Shown here piece after piece: positions 46,725 to 56,758 of a stretch of 64,000 bases of DNA. The notes under the pieces are model-generated. The model had not been told where the DNA came from, searched no databases, and saw only the letters and a program-made list of their open reading frames with translations. Both the position numbers and the translations under genes were made by a program. This DNA comes from Whitmania pigra (Eukaryota > Annelida > Clitellata > Hirudinida > Haemopidae): assembly GCA_021613335.1 (NCBI GenBank), contig JAJTWR010000070.1:62001-126000 (forward strand), written 5' to 3'. How positions within the stretch are numbered: position 1 is the first letter of the stretch; each line of letters opens with the position of its first letter.

Positions 46725-47504
46725 TTACTTAGACAGATTGTAAAAAATCAAAAAAGTATTTATAATTAATAAGCCAATGGATGCAATAGCGTTGTAAGGT
46801 TGTAGATCTAGGCTCGTAGTAACCACTCTGCGCGGTTCTACATAAACGATATCTTTATTTTGTAATTTCAAGCGTTTATCTTTTATAAAATCGTACTTAT
46901 CTAAATTAACCAAAATAATTTCAGGGTTATTCCGGTCGCCACGAAATATTTTAATCATTTTACGGTTAGCGGTAACCGGCACTCCTCCCGCCTCTGAGAG
47001 GAGATCTATCAAATCATAATCTTCGCGGTTAATAATGAATTTGCCCGGTTGCTTTATCTCTCCTATAAGATTTACATACATATTAACAATTTGTAAATCT
47101 ATTATGGGGTTTTTCAGTTCCGTTTTCTCGTAGGCAAGCTGTATTTTTTCATTTGCCTGTTTACGGGTTAACCCGCCAATTTTTATCATGCCAATCAGCG
47201 GTAAAATAACTTCCCCGTTTGCGTCTACTCTAAAAGCGGTTGTAACTAAGTTGGCGCTCTGAATAACATCTTCTTTTGGCACAATTAAATTTCTATTTTG
47301 CAGATTACGCACTACAATTTCATCTTCTGGTTTAATAAGATTGTAATATTCTTTGGTAGAGTATTGCTCGTTTATAACTATAATATTATTAATTTTATCG
47401 GCATCATAAAGGGTTTTTAAAATAGCGTTTCTGTTTTTATAAGAACAAGATATCAAAACTGATGTAATAATTAACAGATATATGTATGATTTAAATATTG
47501 GCAT
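46725..47504 (-). CDS. wza: Outer membrane polysaccharide export lipoprotein (Wza-like)
   Basis: A 259-residue lipoprotein. The signal peptide ends at Cys20 (TSVLISCSYKNR). The polysaccharide-export (PES) domain follows with IKPEDEIVVRNLQNRNLIV and ANGEVILPLIGMIKIGGLTRKQA. An SLBB domain is seen as MYVNLIGEIKQPGKFIINRE. A C-terminal hydrophobic helix (NAIASIGLLIINTFLIFYNL) is probably the membrane-crossing segment. It forms the outer membrane exit for the glycan, together with Wzc. It is the first gene of the 34-kb minus-strand locus. Confidence 0.92.
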   Translation of the reverse strand: MPIFKSYIYLLIITSVLISCSYKNRNAILKTLYDADKINNIIVINEQYSTKEYYNLIKPEDEIVVRNLQNRNLIVPKEDVIQSANLVTTAFRVDANGEVILPLIGMIKIGGLTRKQANEKIQLAYEKTELKNPIIDLQIVNMYVNLIGEIKQPGKFIINREDYDLIDLLSEAGGVPVTANRKMIKIFRGDRNNPEIILVNLDKYDFIKDKRLKLQNKDIVYVEPRRVVTTSLDLQPYNAIASIGLLIINTFLIFYNLSK

Positions 47505-47685
47505 TAAATAAAAATTAGCATTAATAAAAATAGCGTCGCAATTTACGTAATAATTTTATTCATAGAATAAAGAAAGCGATAAAATATTGATCAGTAGATA
47601 AATAGATTTATAAAAGAAACATAAGATTAAGAATTTTTTAAATTTGTCAAAATTATTTTTGTCAATTTAATGCTGAGGCAGACCA
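47505..47685. promoter_or_regulatory. Divergent control region between wza and the plus-strand glycosyltransferase
   Basis: 181 AT-rich bases that must hold the main promoter of the 34-kb minus-strand locus and that of the plus-strand gene at 47686. TAAATTTG at 47639-47646 and TATTTTTG at 47654-47661 match the Bacteroidota -7 consensus TAnnTTTG on the plus strand, but neither has a clear TTTG box at the right distance. No inverted repeat flanked by promoter half-sites, as in invertible capsule promoters, is seen. Confidence 0.4.
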
Positions 47686-48429
47686 ATGAGGGTAAGTTTA
47701 ATTACAGTTGTATATCAAGCCAAAGATACTATAGCCGATGCTATCCAATCTGTATTTTTACAACAATATCCCGATATTGAATACATTGTGGTTGATGGGG
47801 GATCTGTTGATGGCACACTGGAAATTATCCAATCTTTTGCAGATAAAATAGATGCCTTTATCTCTGAACCGGACGGGGGCATGTATGATGCTTTGAACAA
47901 AGGTATTGCAATGGCAAAAGGAGAAATTGTGGGTATTTTAAATGCCGATGATATGCTGGCCTCTCCTGATGTGATTTCGGAAATTGTAGCACAATTTAAA
48001 AAAACGAACGCAGATGGCGTATATGGTAATTTACATTATGTGCAGAGAGATAAACCTAATCAAATTATTCGTAAATGGAAGTCTAAACAAGTAAGTAGTC
48101 AGGCTATGGCATGGGGTTGGATGCCTGCTCATCCTTCGCTTTATTTAAAAAAAGAACTTTTCGAAAGTTTTGGAAATTATTCCTTAGATTTTGGGTCTGC
48201 TGCAGACTATGAACTGATGCTGCGTTTTCTTTATCGCAATAAAATTAAGGTCGCATATCTGGACAAGTTATTGGTAAATATGCGGGTGGGCGGGATGAGT
48301 AATCAATCGGTCAAACATCGAAAAAACGCTTTGCAGTTCGATTGGCAGATACTTAAACGCCATAAAGTGCCATGGCCAATAATTGCAATCGTTATCAAAA
48401 AAATAAGTAAACTTAAACAGTTTTTTTGA
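47686..48429 (+). CDS. Family 2 glycosyltransferase (WcaA-like)
   Basis: A 247-residue intact enzyme. VSLITVVYQAKDTIADAIQS opens the fold, VVDGGSVDGTL follows, and the metal site is ILNADDMLASP. EPDGGMYDALNKGIAMAKGE and WMPAHPSLYLKKELFESFG are typical of the group that adds the second or third sugar to a lipid carrier. It is divergent from wza and is followed by the WecA-like gene 186 bases downstream. It probably works early in synthesis of the same glycan. Confidence 0.93.
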   Translation: MRVSLITVVYQAKDTIADAIQSVFLQQYPDIEYIVVDGGSVDGTLEIIQSFADKIDAFISEPDGGMYDALNKGIAMAKGEIVGILNADDMLASPDVISEIVAQFKKTNADGVYGNLHYVQRDKPNQIIRKWKSKQVSSQAMAWGWMPAHPSLYLKKELFESFGNYSLDFGSAADYELMLRFLYRNKIKVAYLDKLLVNMRVGGMSNQSVKHRKNALQFDWQILKRHKVPWPIIAIVIKKISKLKQFF

Positions 48430-48614
48430 AGATTAAATAACAGCTCAGTGTTTTAAAAGAAAAAATATGCTTTAACTTGGCGTATTTGGAGCTTTTTTTA
48501 GGCAATGAGTTGCAGTTGTTATTGTACTAAAATGTTATAAAGCTGAAAGATGTCGTCTTTTTACATTGTTTTTTAAGATAATTAAACTACTTTTGCCTTT
48601 GATTTTTTTTTTGA

Positions 48615-49748
48615 ATGAAGTCTCTCAGTCAATTTTTAATGCAAAACTCTTTTTTTTGCTTTATCGTTATTGTTGTGATGGCGTTCTCTTTAGTGCTGAT
48701 GGTTATACCCTCGCTTATGCACGCGGCAAACCGATATCAACTTTTTGACATAAACGATGCTCATCGTAAAGTTCATAAAGGAAATATATCCCGATTAGGG
48801 GGAATTGCCATATTTTGTAGTTTTGCAATTGTATTGTTGCTTTTTTCTAAATTTATTTCTTTTCAAGAAAGCAATTATCTGTTAATTAGTTGTATTATAC
48901 TTTTTGTATTAGGCGTAAAAGATGATGTTTACGGCGTGAGCGCCAAAACAAAATTTGTTTTGCAAATTTGTCTTGCTTTTATATTAGTGGTTTTGGGCGA
49001 TTTTAGGTTAACCAGTTTATATGGGGTGTTTAATATATGGGATGTGGATCCTTTAGTTGGCGGCATTTTTTCGGTAGTGTTAATTATTTTTATCAATAAT
49101 TCTTTTAATTTGATTGACGGGGTTGACGGGTTAGCCGGAACCATTGGGGCTATTGCGTGTTTAAGTTTTGGAATATTCTTTGCGTCGCATAAAGAATTGT
49201 CATACGCTTTTATTGCTTTTGCCATGTTTGGGGCCATTTTAGGTTTTTTGGTATTCAATTATGCTCCCGCAAAGATTTTTATGGGCGATACCGGATCTCT
49301 TATTATAGGCTTAGTTTCTATTACCCTTGCCATTAAATTTATTGAGATTAATAAAATTGGAAGCCTTGCTCCGGTTCATTTTTATTCGGCGCCGGCTATT
49401 TCGGTAGCGGTCTTAATTATTCCTATTTTTGATTCCTTGCGTATTTTTGTAATCAGAGTTTTGAATCGTAAATCGCCATTTAAAGGCGATCGCAATCATA
49501 TACATCATCGATTACTGCAATTGGGTTTTAGCAGTAATCAAATTGTTTTGGCGTGCAGTATTTTTAATGTTTTTATTATTTTTTTTGCGGTTAATTTTCA
49601 GAACTTGGGAAATTTTGCGTTAATTAGTTTAATCATTGGCATTTGCATGGCGGTTAATTTCATTCTTACTTATATAAACGGAAAAAGAAGCCAAAAAGAT
49701 TATTCTCTTATTGATGTAATTGTGAAGGACACCTTCAGAATATTTTAA
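48615..49748 (+). CDS. WecA/MraY-type polyprenyl-phosphate sugar-1-phosphate transferase
   Basis: A 377-residue integral membrane enzyme that loads HexNAc-1-phosphate on undecaprenyl phosphate. There are about eleven spans. ISRLGGIAIF is the first cytoplasmic motif, VKDDVYGVSAKTKFVLQ carries the metal-binding DD, NSFNLIDGVDGLAGTIG the central Asp motif, FMGDTGSLIIGL the next, and GDRNHIHHRLLQLG the C-terminal HIHH loop. It probably initiates polysaccharide synthesis for the adjacent locus, though a role in peptidoglycan-linked polymers is possible. It precedes gapA by 37 bases. Confidence 0.92.
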   Translation: MKSLSQFLMQNSFFCFIVIVVMAFSLVLMVIPSLMHAANRYQLFDINDAHRKVHKGNISRLGGIAIFCSFAIVLLLFSKFISFQESNYLLISCIILFVLGVKDDVYGVSAKTKFVLQICLAFILVVLGDFRLTSLYGVFNIWDVDPLVGGIFSVVLIIFINNSFNLIDGVDGLAGTIGAIACLSFGIFFASHKELSYAFIAFAMFGAILGFLVFNYAPAKIFMGDTGSLIIGLVSITLAIKFIEINKIGSLAPVHFYSAPAISVAVLIIPIFDSLRIFVIRVLNRKSPFKGDRNHIHHRLLQLGFSSNQIVLACSIFNVFIIFFAVNFQNLGNFALISLIIGICMAVNFILTYINGKRSQKDYSLIDVIVKDTFRIF

Positions 49749-49785
49749 TTCATTTTTACTTACAAATAATATAATTGGTTTAAGC

Positions 49786-50781
49786 ATGAAAATAGTTATT
49801 AACGGCTTTGGTCGTATCGGGCGTACATTTCTTCGTTTAGCCATTCATCATAAGCTGGAGGTGGTTGCTGTTAATGATTTAGGCAAGGCGGAGGCGCTTG
49901 CGCATTTGTTTAAATACGATTCTGCGCATGGTTTGTTTGGGGGAGAGGTGCGGGTTGAAGACGATCGCTTGATTGTAAACAATAAACCGATTCAGTTATT
50001 TGCAAAATCTAATCCGCAAGAATTGCCTTGGGCAGAATTAGGCGTTGGATTGGCGCTGGAATCCACCGGTAAGTTTACCGCTAAAGAGCAGGCTCAAAAA
50101 CATTTGCAGGCAGGAGCCCGACAGGTGTTAATTTCAGCCCCAACGCCAAGTAAAGATATTCCGATGGTGGTAATGGGGGTAAACGAGGAATTGATTGATT
50201 TTAGAACGCCTATTCTTTCAAACGCGTCTTGTACTACCAATAATGTGGCGCCGTTAATTAAAGTTATGGATACTTATTGGGGAGTAATTGAAGGTTATAT
50301 TACAACGGTTCATTCTATGACCAGCGATCAAAACCTGCATGACGCTCCCCATAACGACTTAAGACGGGCTCGTGCTGCCGGAACTTCTATTATTCCGACA
50401 ACAACCGGCGCAGCCAAAGCAATTACCCATATCTTTCCTCTGCTTGAAGGCAAACTGGGCGGCGCAGGTATCAGAGTGCCGGTGTTAAATGGTTCTTTAA
50501 CCGATTTTACCTGTTTGTTAAAGAAAAAAACAACGGTTGCAGAAATTAATCAAACTTTCAAAAAAGAGGCTCTAACTAATTTAAAAAATATTCTTGAATA
50601 CGTCGAAGATCCAATTGTGTCAATAGATGTTGTTAATAATAAGCATTCCTGTATTTTTGATTCGAAATTAACTTCAATTGTAGGCAGGTTGGTAAAAGTG
50701 GTAGGCTGGTATGATAATGAATCCGGATATGCCGCCCGTTTAATAGATGTAGTAAAGAAAATTCAAATGATAAACGGTTAA
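49786..50781 (+). CDS. gapA: Glyceraldehyde-3-phosphate dehydrogenase
   Basis: Glycolytic enzyme that oxidises glyceraldehyde 3-phosphate with NAD. The Rossmann motif INGFGRIGR is at residues 5-13. The catalytic Cys149 lies in SNASCTTNNVAP. ATTTGAAKAI-type binding is seen as PTTTGAAKAITHIFP, and VGWYDNESGYAARLID closes the domain. Length is 331 residues. It reads in the same direction as pgk, but 1.2 kb of debris separates them. Confidence 0.96.
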   Translation: MKIVINGFGRIGRTFLRLAIHHKLEVVAVNDLGKAEALAHLFKYDSAHGLFGGEVRVEDDRLIVNNKPIQLFAKSNPQELPWAELGVGLALESTGKFTAKEQAQKHLQAGARQVLISAPTPSKDIPMVVMGVNEELIDFRTPILSNASCTTNNVAPLIKVMDTYWGVIEGYITTVHSMTSDQNLHDAPHNDLRRARAAGTSIIPTTTGAAKAITHIFPLLEGKLGGAGIRVPVLNGSLTDFTCLLKKKTTVAEINQTFKKEALTNLKNILEYVEDPIVSIDVVNNKHSCIFDSKLTSIVGRLVKVVGWYDNESGYAARLIDVVKKIQMING

Positions 50782-51220
50782 TTTTGTTTTTTTGAGCATG
50801 TTTTTGCAAATCAACTTTTTTACTGGCAGTGGCTTTTTGTTTGGCAAAGCAGGCGGGTAATGAAATTGTTGCAGGCTTCTCTTTCTCAATAACTTAACAA
50901 GAGTTCGAAAGCCTTGGGGCATCAGTTTAGCGGAGCGGTTGATTTTCTAAATATTCCTAATGTTTAAGTTAGCCCATATGTTTATAAACAGGCGCTTCAG
51001 CCCCGCTTAAAATTATAAATATTAGAAGCGAATCCGTAATTCCAAATTCCATTATATCAAGCCATTTGTTGAGATGCTAATTTTAAATCAATTTGTTCAG
51101 ATAATTGATTGTCCAAATTGCTTCTTAATTTTTAAAAACAATTAAACCAATCCAATTTTTTATAGAATTAGCGAATTTTGTGCAGTTTGGACACCAAATT
51201 ATCATAAAACAACTATCATT
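50782..51220. other. Intergenic stretch after gapA
   Basis: About 440 bases with no supported gene. A 60-codon minus-strand frame across the gapA end (50740-50922) is a shadow. A few bases near 50889 (TTAACAAGAGTTC) recall a site inside the IS5-like remnant (TCTAACAAGAGCTC near 10628), but the match is too short to call. No terminator is clear. Confidence 0.5.
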
Positions 51221-51554
51221 CTACTCTTCATTATTCATTCTTTTTAATTTATTTTCTGTTGATATAGCACAAAAAATACTACCAATAATCTATTATTGAA
51301 ATAATCAGAATCATAAAAGGTCCTTTTTCTAAGGCAATATTTGCCATAAAAATTAGTATTATTAATTGTGTAATAACCATATTAACGGAACCTATTAACC
51401 AAAGTTTAGAAAAATATTTTTGAGAAAACTTCCGGTTTTCAATATTTTTCATTGAGCGTTTTGTTCTATATCCAACAACATAATTTTCTTTTGGAGGATA
51501 TAAAAGCAATGATATTATAATAAAATCAAATACTAAAATTATTTCGGCTGACAT
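51221..51554 (-). pseudogene. SdpI-family small membrane protein, frameshifted near its C terminus
   Basis: A 91-codon ORF starts MSAEIILVFDFIIISLLLYP and contains NYVVGYRTKRSMKNIENRKF, the SdpI-family motif (GYRTxRSMKNxxxW). A second span, LWLIGSVNMVITQLIILIF, follows. It ends at 51279 after IISIIDYW. In another frame the sequence continues IIGSIFCAISTENKLKRMNN to a stop at 51221, a normal SdpI ending (third span plus TExKL). A one-base insertion (or loss of two) near 51284-51290 therefore broke it. SdpI proteins give immunity to a killing factor in Bacillus. In Bacteroidota the role is unknown. An active shortened protein is possible. Confidence 0.65.
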
Positions 51555-51769
51555 ATTTTAAATTTATTTGTTAAGGTTTTTGAAATTCATTCTGTTTGGT
51601 AATAAATTGGTAATAAATACAATGCAAGGGCGGAAAATATTGCAAAAAAGAACACGTTTACATTTCAAAAAATATTATTAATTTTCTCAAAGGAAAGCAG
51701 AAGTGAATTATCGGCATGGAAAGATAATATCTTCGCATTAGTCTTCCGCTCCTCCTTGAGTTAATTGGT

Positions 51770-51976
51770 TGAATGGCTTCAAAAACGTCTAAAAGGCGGA
51801 GTGGTTGCCGAACCATTTTGAGGTAAGGGTTAGAGCAGTAAGGCTAAAGCTTATAGCCGCCGGTTATTATCTGGCCTAATGCCGGGTAAGCGGCCGTAAA
51901 TTTTTATAAAAAACTTGGTTTTAAGATAGTTTCTGATAAATTTGAGGTTCAAAGTATAGAGTCTCATTATAAATGA
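51770..51976 (+). pseudogene. GNAT acetyltransferase remnant
   Basis: The last part of a GNAT-fold N-acetyltransferase reads VNFYKKLGFKIVSDKFEV and ESHYK before a TGA at 51976. FYxKLGF is the C-terminal GNAT motif. Just upstream, in the same frame but cut by a stop, VIIWPNAG corresponds to the usual LIWCNAR strand. Earlier parts are unreadable. The remnant ends 22 bases before pgk. It cannot make a functional enzyme. Confidence 0.65.
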
Positions 51977-51997
51977 TTTTAAAAATTAATCAAGCAT

Positions 51998-53188
51998 ATG
52001 AAAGTAATCGACAACTTTAATTTTAAGGATAAAAGGGCATTAATTCGCGTAGATTTTAATGTGCCGTTAGACGAGGCTTTTAATATTACGGACGATAAAC
52101 GCATGAGAGCGGCATTGCCAACCATTAATAAGGTATTAAACGATGGAGGGTCGGTTGTGTTGATGTCACATTTAGGACGTCCAAAAGGCGGCTTCCAAGA
52201 AAAATATTCATTGAAACACATTTTAGGAGATCTTTCCAGAATGCTGGATTTTAAAGTTAAGTTTTCTGCCGATTGCATAGGCACAGAGGCTGAAAGTTTG
52301 GCAAAAAATCTTTTTCCAGGCGAAGTTTTATTGTTGGAGAATCTCAGGTTTTATAAAGAAGAAGAAAATGGCGATGTGGCCTTTGCCGAAAAACTTTCAA
52401 AATTGGGCAATGTATACCTAAACGATGCTTTTGGTACCGCCCATCGCGCGCATGCCTCAACTACCATTGTTGCGCAATTTTTTCCTGATAATAAATATTT
52501 TGGTTATTTAATGGCCGAAGAATTAGAAAATGCAGCCAAAGTAAACAAAGGAGCCGATAAACCTTTTACGGCAATTATGGGAGGGGCAAAGGTTTCAGAC
52601 AAGATTTTACTGATCGAAAGTTTGCTGGAAAAAGTAGACAATCTGATTATTGGCGGGGGGATGGCTTATACTTTTACTAAAGCGCAAGGAGGAGAAATCG
52701 GCAATTCTTTATTAGAGGCCGACAAGATGGCGCTTTGTTTAAAACTTTTAGAAAAAGCAAAAAGTAAAGGCGTTAATTTGCTTTTGCCCATAGATACGGT
52801 TGTTGCCGATAAATTTGACAACAATGCCGAAAAGAAAAACGTAGATAATGGACAGGTCCCCGACAATTGGATGGGTTTAGATATAGGCCCTAAAACAATT
52901 GCCCTTTTTAGTCAGGTGATAAAAAACTCGAAAACCATTTTATGGAATGGCCCTATGGGTGTTTTTGAAATGGATAATTTTGCGGCCGGAACTCATGGAA
53001 TTGCAGAGGCAGTAGTACAGGCAACCAAAGCGGGTTCTTATTCTTTAATTGGCGGGGGCGATTCTGCTGCTGCCATTGCCAAATTTGGTCTTGAAAACCA
53101 AGTGAGTTTTGTTTCTACCGGCGGCGGCGCGCTTTTAGAGTATATGGAAGGTAAAGAACTTCCCGGCGTAAAAGCTATTCTTTCCTAG
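51998..53188 (+). CDS. pgk: Phosphoglycerate kinase
   Basis: Transfers the acyl phosphate of 1,3-bisphosphoglycerate to [19 protein letters not shown] is the N-terminal signature. [13 protein letters not shown] carries substrate-binding residues. [21 protein letters not shown], then [17 protein letters not shown] and [14 protein letters not shown] form the nucleotide site. It has 396 residues, the normal length. Confidence 0.97.
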   Translation: MKVIDNFNFKDKRALIRVDFNVPLDEAFNITDDKRMRAALPTINKVLNDGGSVVLMSHLGRPKGGFQEKYSLKHILGDLSRMLDFKVKFSADCIGTEAESLAKNLFPGEVLLLENLRFYKEEENGDVAFAEKLSKLGNVYLNDAFGTAHRAHASTTIVAQFFPDNKYFGYLMAEELENAAKVNKGADKPFTAIMGGAKVSDKILLIESLLEKVDNLIIGGGMAYTFTKAQGGEIGNSLLEADKMALCLKLLEKAKSKGVNLLLPIDTVVADKFDNNAEKKNVDNGQVPDNWMGLDIGPKTIALFSQVIKNSKTILWNGPMGVFEMDNFAAGTHGIAEAVVQATKAGSYSLIGGGDSAAAIAKFGLENQVSFVSTGGGALLEYMEGKELPGVKAILS

Positions 53189-53209
53189 TTAAATAATTTG
53201 AGAGATTAA

Positions 53210-53285
53210 GAAACTGTTTAAAAATAAATTGTTAAGATTTTATAAAAAAGGGCGCTAAAGTAAGCGTAAAAATCATTGGTTAACA
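53210..53285 (+). mobile_element. Solo end of an IS5-like element
   Basis: Begins with GAAACTGTTTAAA, the same terminal repeat as at 10932-10920 (minus strand), and continues about 80% identical to that element for 76 bases, including GCGTAAAAATCATTGGTT. No transposase part and no second end are found. It sits directly after pgk within a 400-base gap that is otherwise empty up to recN at 53595. Confidence 0.65.
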
Positions 53286-53594
53286 TCTTGAAGCAATAAG
53301 TATTTTTTTGCAAAAGGCATTATATGAAAATTATCACATGATCAGCTTTTTAATGATTAGGCGCTTCTCTTTTTGGCAAAAAATAAAACTAAAATAAAGA
53401 TAAGCAAGAAACATTTCGACTATTTTTAAAGTATCGCCGCGTTTAAGTCCGGATCCGAATTTTCATTTTCAAGACAAGGAAAGGATTTAATTTACTTGAA
53501 TTTGAGGCTAAAATGAAAAATTTGGATAAAATTTTAAAGTTAAATTCAATGCCTTTTTGAAAACTCTATTCAATATGTAGTAATTTAGCAACAT

Positions 53595-55250
53595 ATGCTT
53601 CAAAAACTTTCCATCCGCAATTATACGCTTATAGACAGTATCGACATTGAATTTGACGCCGGGTTAAACATCATTACCGGAGAAACCGGCGCAGGTAAAT
53701 CGATTATACTGGGAGCATTAGCTTTAATATTGGGCCAACGAGCCGAAGCTAAATATTTTTTCAATCAAAACAAAAAGTGCATTATTGAAGGTCTGTTTAA
53801 ACTGAAAAATGAAAGCCTCAAACCTCTTTTCGATAGTAATGACTTAGACTTTACAGAACAAACAACGTTTAGACGGGAGATTTTCAACGACGGAAAAACT
53901 CGGTCTTTTATTAATGACACTCCCGTTAACTTATCGGTACTAAAATTAATTGGAGAAAAACTGATTGATATACATTCTCAGCAAGCTACCTTAGAACTTA
54001 ATAATCGAGAATTTCAACTCCTCATAGTTGATGTTTTAACCGGCCATACCCAAACGCTAGCCGACTATAGAACCGATTTTAAACTTCTTAAAAAATTAAA
54101 ACAAGACCTTATCTTACTTCAAGAACAAGCCCTGGAAGCCCACAGTAAGCAAGATTTCGAACAGTTTCTTTATAACGAACTGTTAGAAGCCAAACTAATA
54201 CCTGACGAGCAAGCTGAACTTGAACAAGAATTGAAGCGTTTAAATAATGCCGAGCAAATAAAAAAGACTTTGCTAATGGCAACCGATATGTTAATTAATG
54301 ATGAAGATTCGGCAAACAGCATCCTCAAAAAGGCAAACCGCCAACTTAATGCGATAGAAAAATTTGATTCAAAATATAATGAATTAAATCAACGACTTAA
54401 ATCGGTCTTAATTGAAATTAAAGACGTTGCCTTTGAATTAGAACAATGTGAAAATAAGATACAACACAACCCCCAACGGTTATTAATCTTGCAGGAACGC
54501 TTGGATAAATTATACGCACTGCAACAAAAACACCGGGTTAACAGCATAGAAGAATTATTAAATAAACAACAAATTTTGGCCGATAGTTTAGACCGGCTGT
54601 TTCATACAGACACAAACCTTGCTAAGCTAAACAAAGAAATTTCTGATCTGGAAACCGAGCTACTGCAACAAGCAAATAAACTTAGCGAAGGAAGAAAAAA
54701 AGGAATCAAAGCGGCAGAACAAAGCATATCTAAACACTTAAATGAACTTCATTTGCCAAATGGTAAAATACAATTTGTTCACAAAAAAAACGACCGGCTA
54801 AATACAAACGGCTTAGACGAAATTGAACTTCTTTTTACGGCTAATGCGGGGCAAAACCCTGCTCCGGTAAATAAAGTTGCTTCCGGAGGCGAATTATCTC
54901 GATTAATGCTCGCTATTAAATCAGTTTTAGCAAAGCAAGCAGCTTTACCTACTCAAGTTTTTGATGAAATTGATGCCGGCATATCCGGAGAAACAGCGCT
55001 CAAAGTTGGAAATGTAATTGCTGATTTGGGTTGCGATATGCAGGTAATTGCCATTACCCACTTGCCTCAGATTGCCGCTAAAGGCAAAAACCATTTTTTG
55101 GTTTATAAAACAGAATTTACCGATAAAACCAACACAGGACTGCGAAAATTATCACCCCAGGAACGCGTATTAACACTGGCAGAAATGCTTAGTGGAAAAA
55201 ATCCGGGCCAATCGGCAATTAAAAATGCCCTAGAGTTATTGAATACTTAA
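53595..55250 (+). CDS. recN: DNA repair protein RecN
   Basis: SMC-like ATPase for double-strand break repair. Walker A GETGAGKS is at residues 29-36. A long coiled coil spans about residues 155-370. The ABC signature ASGGELSRLMLAIK and Walker B VFDEIDAGISGETA are in the C-terminal half, followed by IAITHLPQIAAKGKNHFLV. Length is 551 residues, typical. No LexA-type site can be judged in the upstream DNA. Confidence 0.96.
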   Translation: MLQKLSIRNYTLIDSIDIEFDAGLNIITGETGAGKSIILGALALILGQRAEAKYFFNQNKKCIIEGLFKLKNESLKPLFDSNDLDFTEQTTFRREIFNDGKTRSFINDTPVNLSVLKLIGEKLIDIHSQQATLELNNREFQLLIVDVLTGHTQTLADYRTDFKLLKKLKQDLILLQEQALEAHSKQDFEQFLYNELLEAKLIPDEQAELEQELKRLNNAEQIKKTLLMATDMLINDEDSANSILKKANRQLNAIEKFDSKYNELNQRLKSVLIEIKDVAFELEQCENKIQHNPQRLLILQERLDKLYALQQKHRVNSIEELLNKQQILADSLDRLFHTDTNLAKLNKEISDLETELLQQANKLSEGRKKGIKAAEQSISKHLNELHLPNGKIQFVHKKNDRLNTNGLDEIELLFTANAGQNPAPVNKVASGGELSRLMLAIKSVLAKQAALPTQVFDEIDAGISGETALKVGNVIADLGCDMQVIAITHLPQIAAKGKNHFLVYKTEFTDKTNTGLRKLSPQERVLTLAEMLSGKNPGQSAIKNALELLNT

Positions 55251-55518
55251 ACAAATAAATGTCGGAGGTATTTCTATCAATATACTGTTTTTTGCTTATT
55301 ATTGCGCCCTTGGGCAACATTCAGTCCTTTAAAAACTGCTAATGATGTCAAAAAAAACCATACCGGGCGCATTTGCTTACATTGTCAACTTTTAAAGCTC
55401 ATTTAAACGGGTTTAAATTTAACTGTAATCTTTTTAATAAAAACCGGCAGATGATCTATCTTAATCGGTAACAGAAAAAAAATAAATTTAATTACTAAAA
55501 AAAATAGTAATTTTAACT

Positions 55519-56583
55519 GTGATTGATTTTTCCAACAAGTATAAAAGCGGCCGAGGCGCCCAATTTAACACCCATAATCGTTTTCACCGGCAATTTTTAT
55601 CCAAAGATAATACTGAAGGAATTGATGATTGGGAGGAGCCCAATCCAAAAACCGTTTTTATCGATACTCATCCCAAAACCATTGTCAACAAGGTTGAAAG
55701 CCCTGATATAGGAATAATGTATTCGTTAAATCCTTATCAAGGTTGCGAACATGGATGTATTTATTGTTACGCGCGCAACAGCCACCAATATTGGGATTTT
55801 AGCGCCGGGTTAGATTTTGAACAAAAAATTCTTATAAAAAAGGAAGCGCCCATACTTTTTAAAAAATTCATAGAAACAAAAAGCTGGGATGCTTCTATCA
55901 TCTCCTTATCCGGAAATACCGATTGTTATCAGCCCGCAGAGCGAAAATTTAAACTAACGAGACAGATTTTAGAAATAGCCGCCATCTATAAACAACCTGT
56001 CAGCATAATTACCAAAAACTCGCTCATTTTACGAGATACGGATGTTTTGACCGTGCTTGCAAAAGATAAGCTGGTTATGGCGCATGTATCTATTACCTGT
56101 TTGGATGAAAAACTTAGGCAAAAATTGGAACCGCGCACCACTACCGCAAAACAAAGATTAAAGGTGATAGAAGAACTGCGTAAAATAGGCGTGCCGGTGG
56201 GCGTAATGACAGCTCCTATTATTCCGGGTTTAAACGATTATGAAATTCCTAACTTATTAAAAGCTGCTGCCAACCACGGAGCGCTTAATGCAAATTATAC
56301 CATTGTTCGGCTAAATGGCGATGTTGGTCAATTATTTGAAGACTGGTTACAAAAAAATTTTCCAGACAGATTTAACAAAGTTTGGCACATGATACAAAAC
56401 TGTCATAACGGCCAAGTAAGCGACCACAGATTTGGACAAAGAATAAAAGGGGAAGGAAATATAGCCAAAATAATCAATGATAACTTTCGGCTGCATTGCC
56501 AATTGAATCATTTAAATCAAACCCCTATTGAATTAAATCGTAGCCTTTTTAAGGCGCCAAAAACACAAATGAGTTTATTTTAA
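55519..56583 (+). CDS. Radical SAM protein, PA0069/SplB-like family
   Basis: A 354-residue radical SAM enzyme. The [4Fe-4S] cysteines Cys76, Cys80 and Cys83 lie in NPYQGCEHGCIYCYARNSH, a CX3CX2C pattern. ISLSGNTDCYQPAERKF and VGVMTAPIIPGLND are typical of the PA0069 family, related to spore photoproduct lyase but found in non-sporulating bacteria. The function is unknown. A DNA or RNA repair role has been guessed for the group. The start is GTG at 55519. No nearby ATG fits. Confidence 0.92.
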   Translation: MIDFSNKYKSGRGAQFNTHNRFHRQFLSKDNTEGIDDWEEPNPKTVFIDTHPKTIVNKVESPDIGIMYSLNPYQGCEHGCIYCYARNSHQYWDFSAGLDFEQKILIKKEAPILFKKFIETKSWDASIISLSGNTDCYQPAERKFKLTRQILEIAAIYKQPVSIITKNSLILRDTDVLTVLAKDKLVMAHVSITCLDEKLRQKLEPRTTTAKQRLKVIEELRKIGVPVGVMTAPIIPGLNDYEIPNLLKAAANHGALNANYTIVRLNGDVGQLFEDWLQKNFPDRFNKVWHMIQNCHNGQVSDHRFGQRIKGEGNIAKIINDNFRLHCQLNHLNQTPIELNRSLFKAPKTQMSLF

Positions 56584-56758
56584 CCGAAGTTTTTACAATG
56601 CTGAAAATAATGCAAAAAAACTTTTTTAACAAAAAACCGTCTTGTTTATGATATGGAAATTAAAACCAATTATTATAAATTAAGCAATTAAGAATTTTTT
56701 AACCGTAAAAATTTCAAATTTAGCCTTTATGATATTTAACGGACATTTGTAATTTTGC

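Noticed and set aside
13450..47504. Search for a Wzx flippase and for exosortase substrates with C-terminal sorting tails
   Set aside because: No ORF in the locus has twelve to fourteen spans with Wzx-like motifs, and no protein ends with a short motif, single span and basic tail. Both may be elsewhere in the genome.
47639..47661. Two TAnnTTTG boxes upstream of the plus-strand glycosyltransferase as defined promoters
   Set aside because: Neither has a TTTG -33 box at about 20 bases, and such matches are frequent by chance in AT-rich DNA. They are mentioned only within the control region.
50740..50922. Minus-strand 60-codon ORF after gapA, considered as an IS fragment
   Set aside because: No transposase motif or terminal repeat, and the resemblance to the IS5-like remnant is limited to about a dozen bases.
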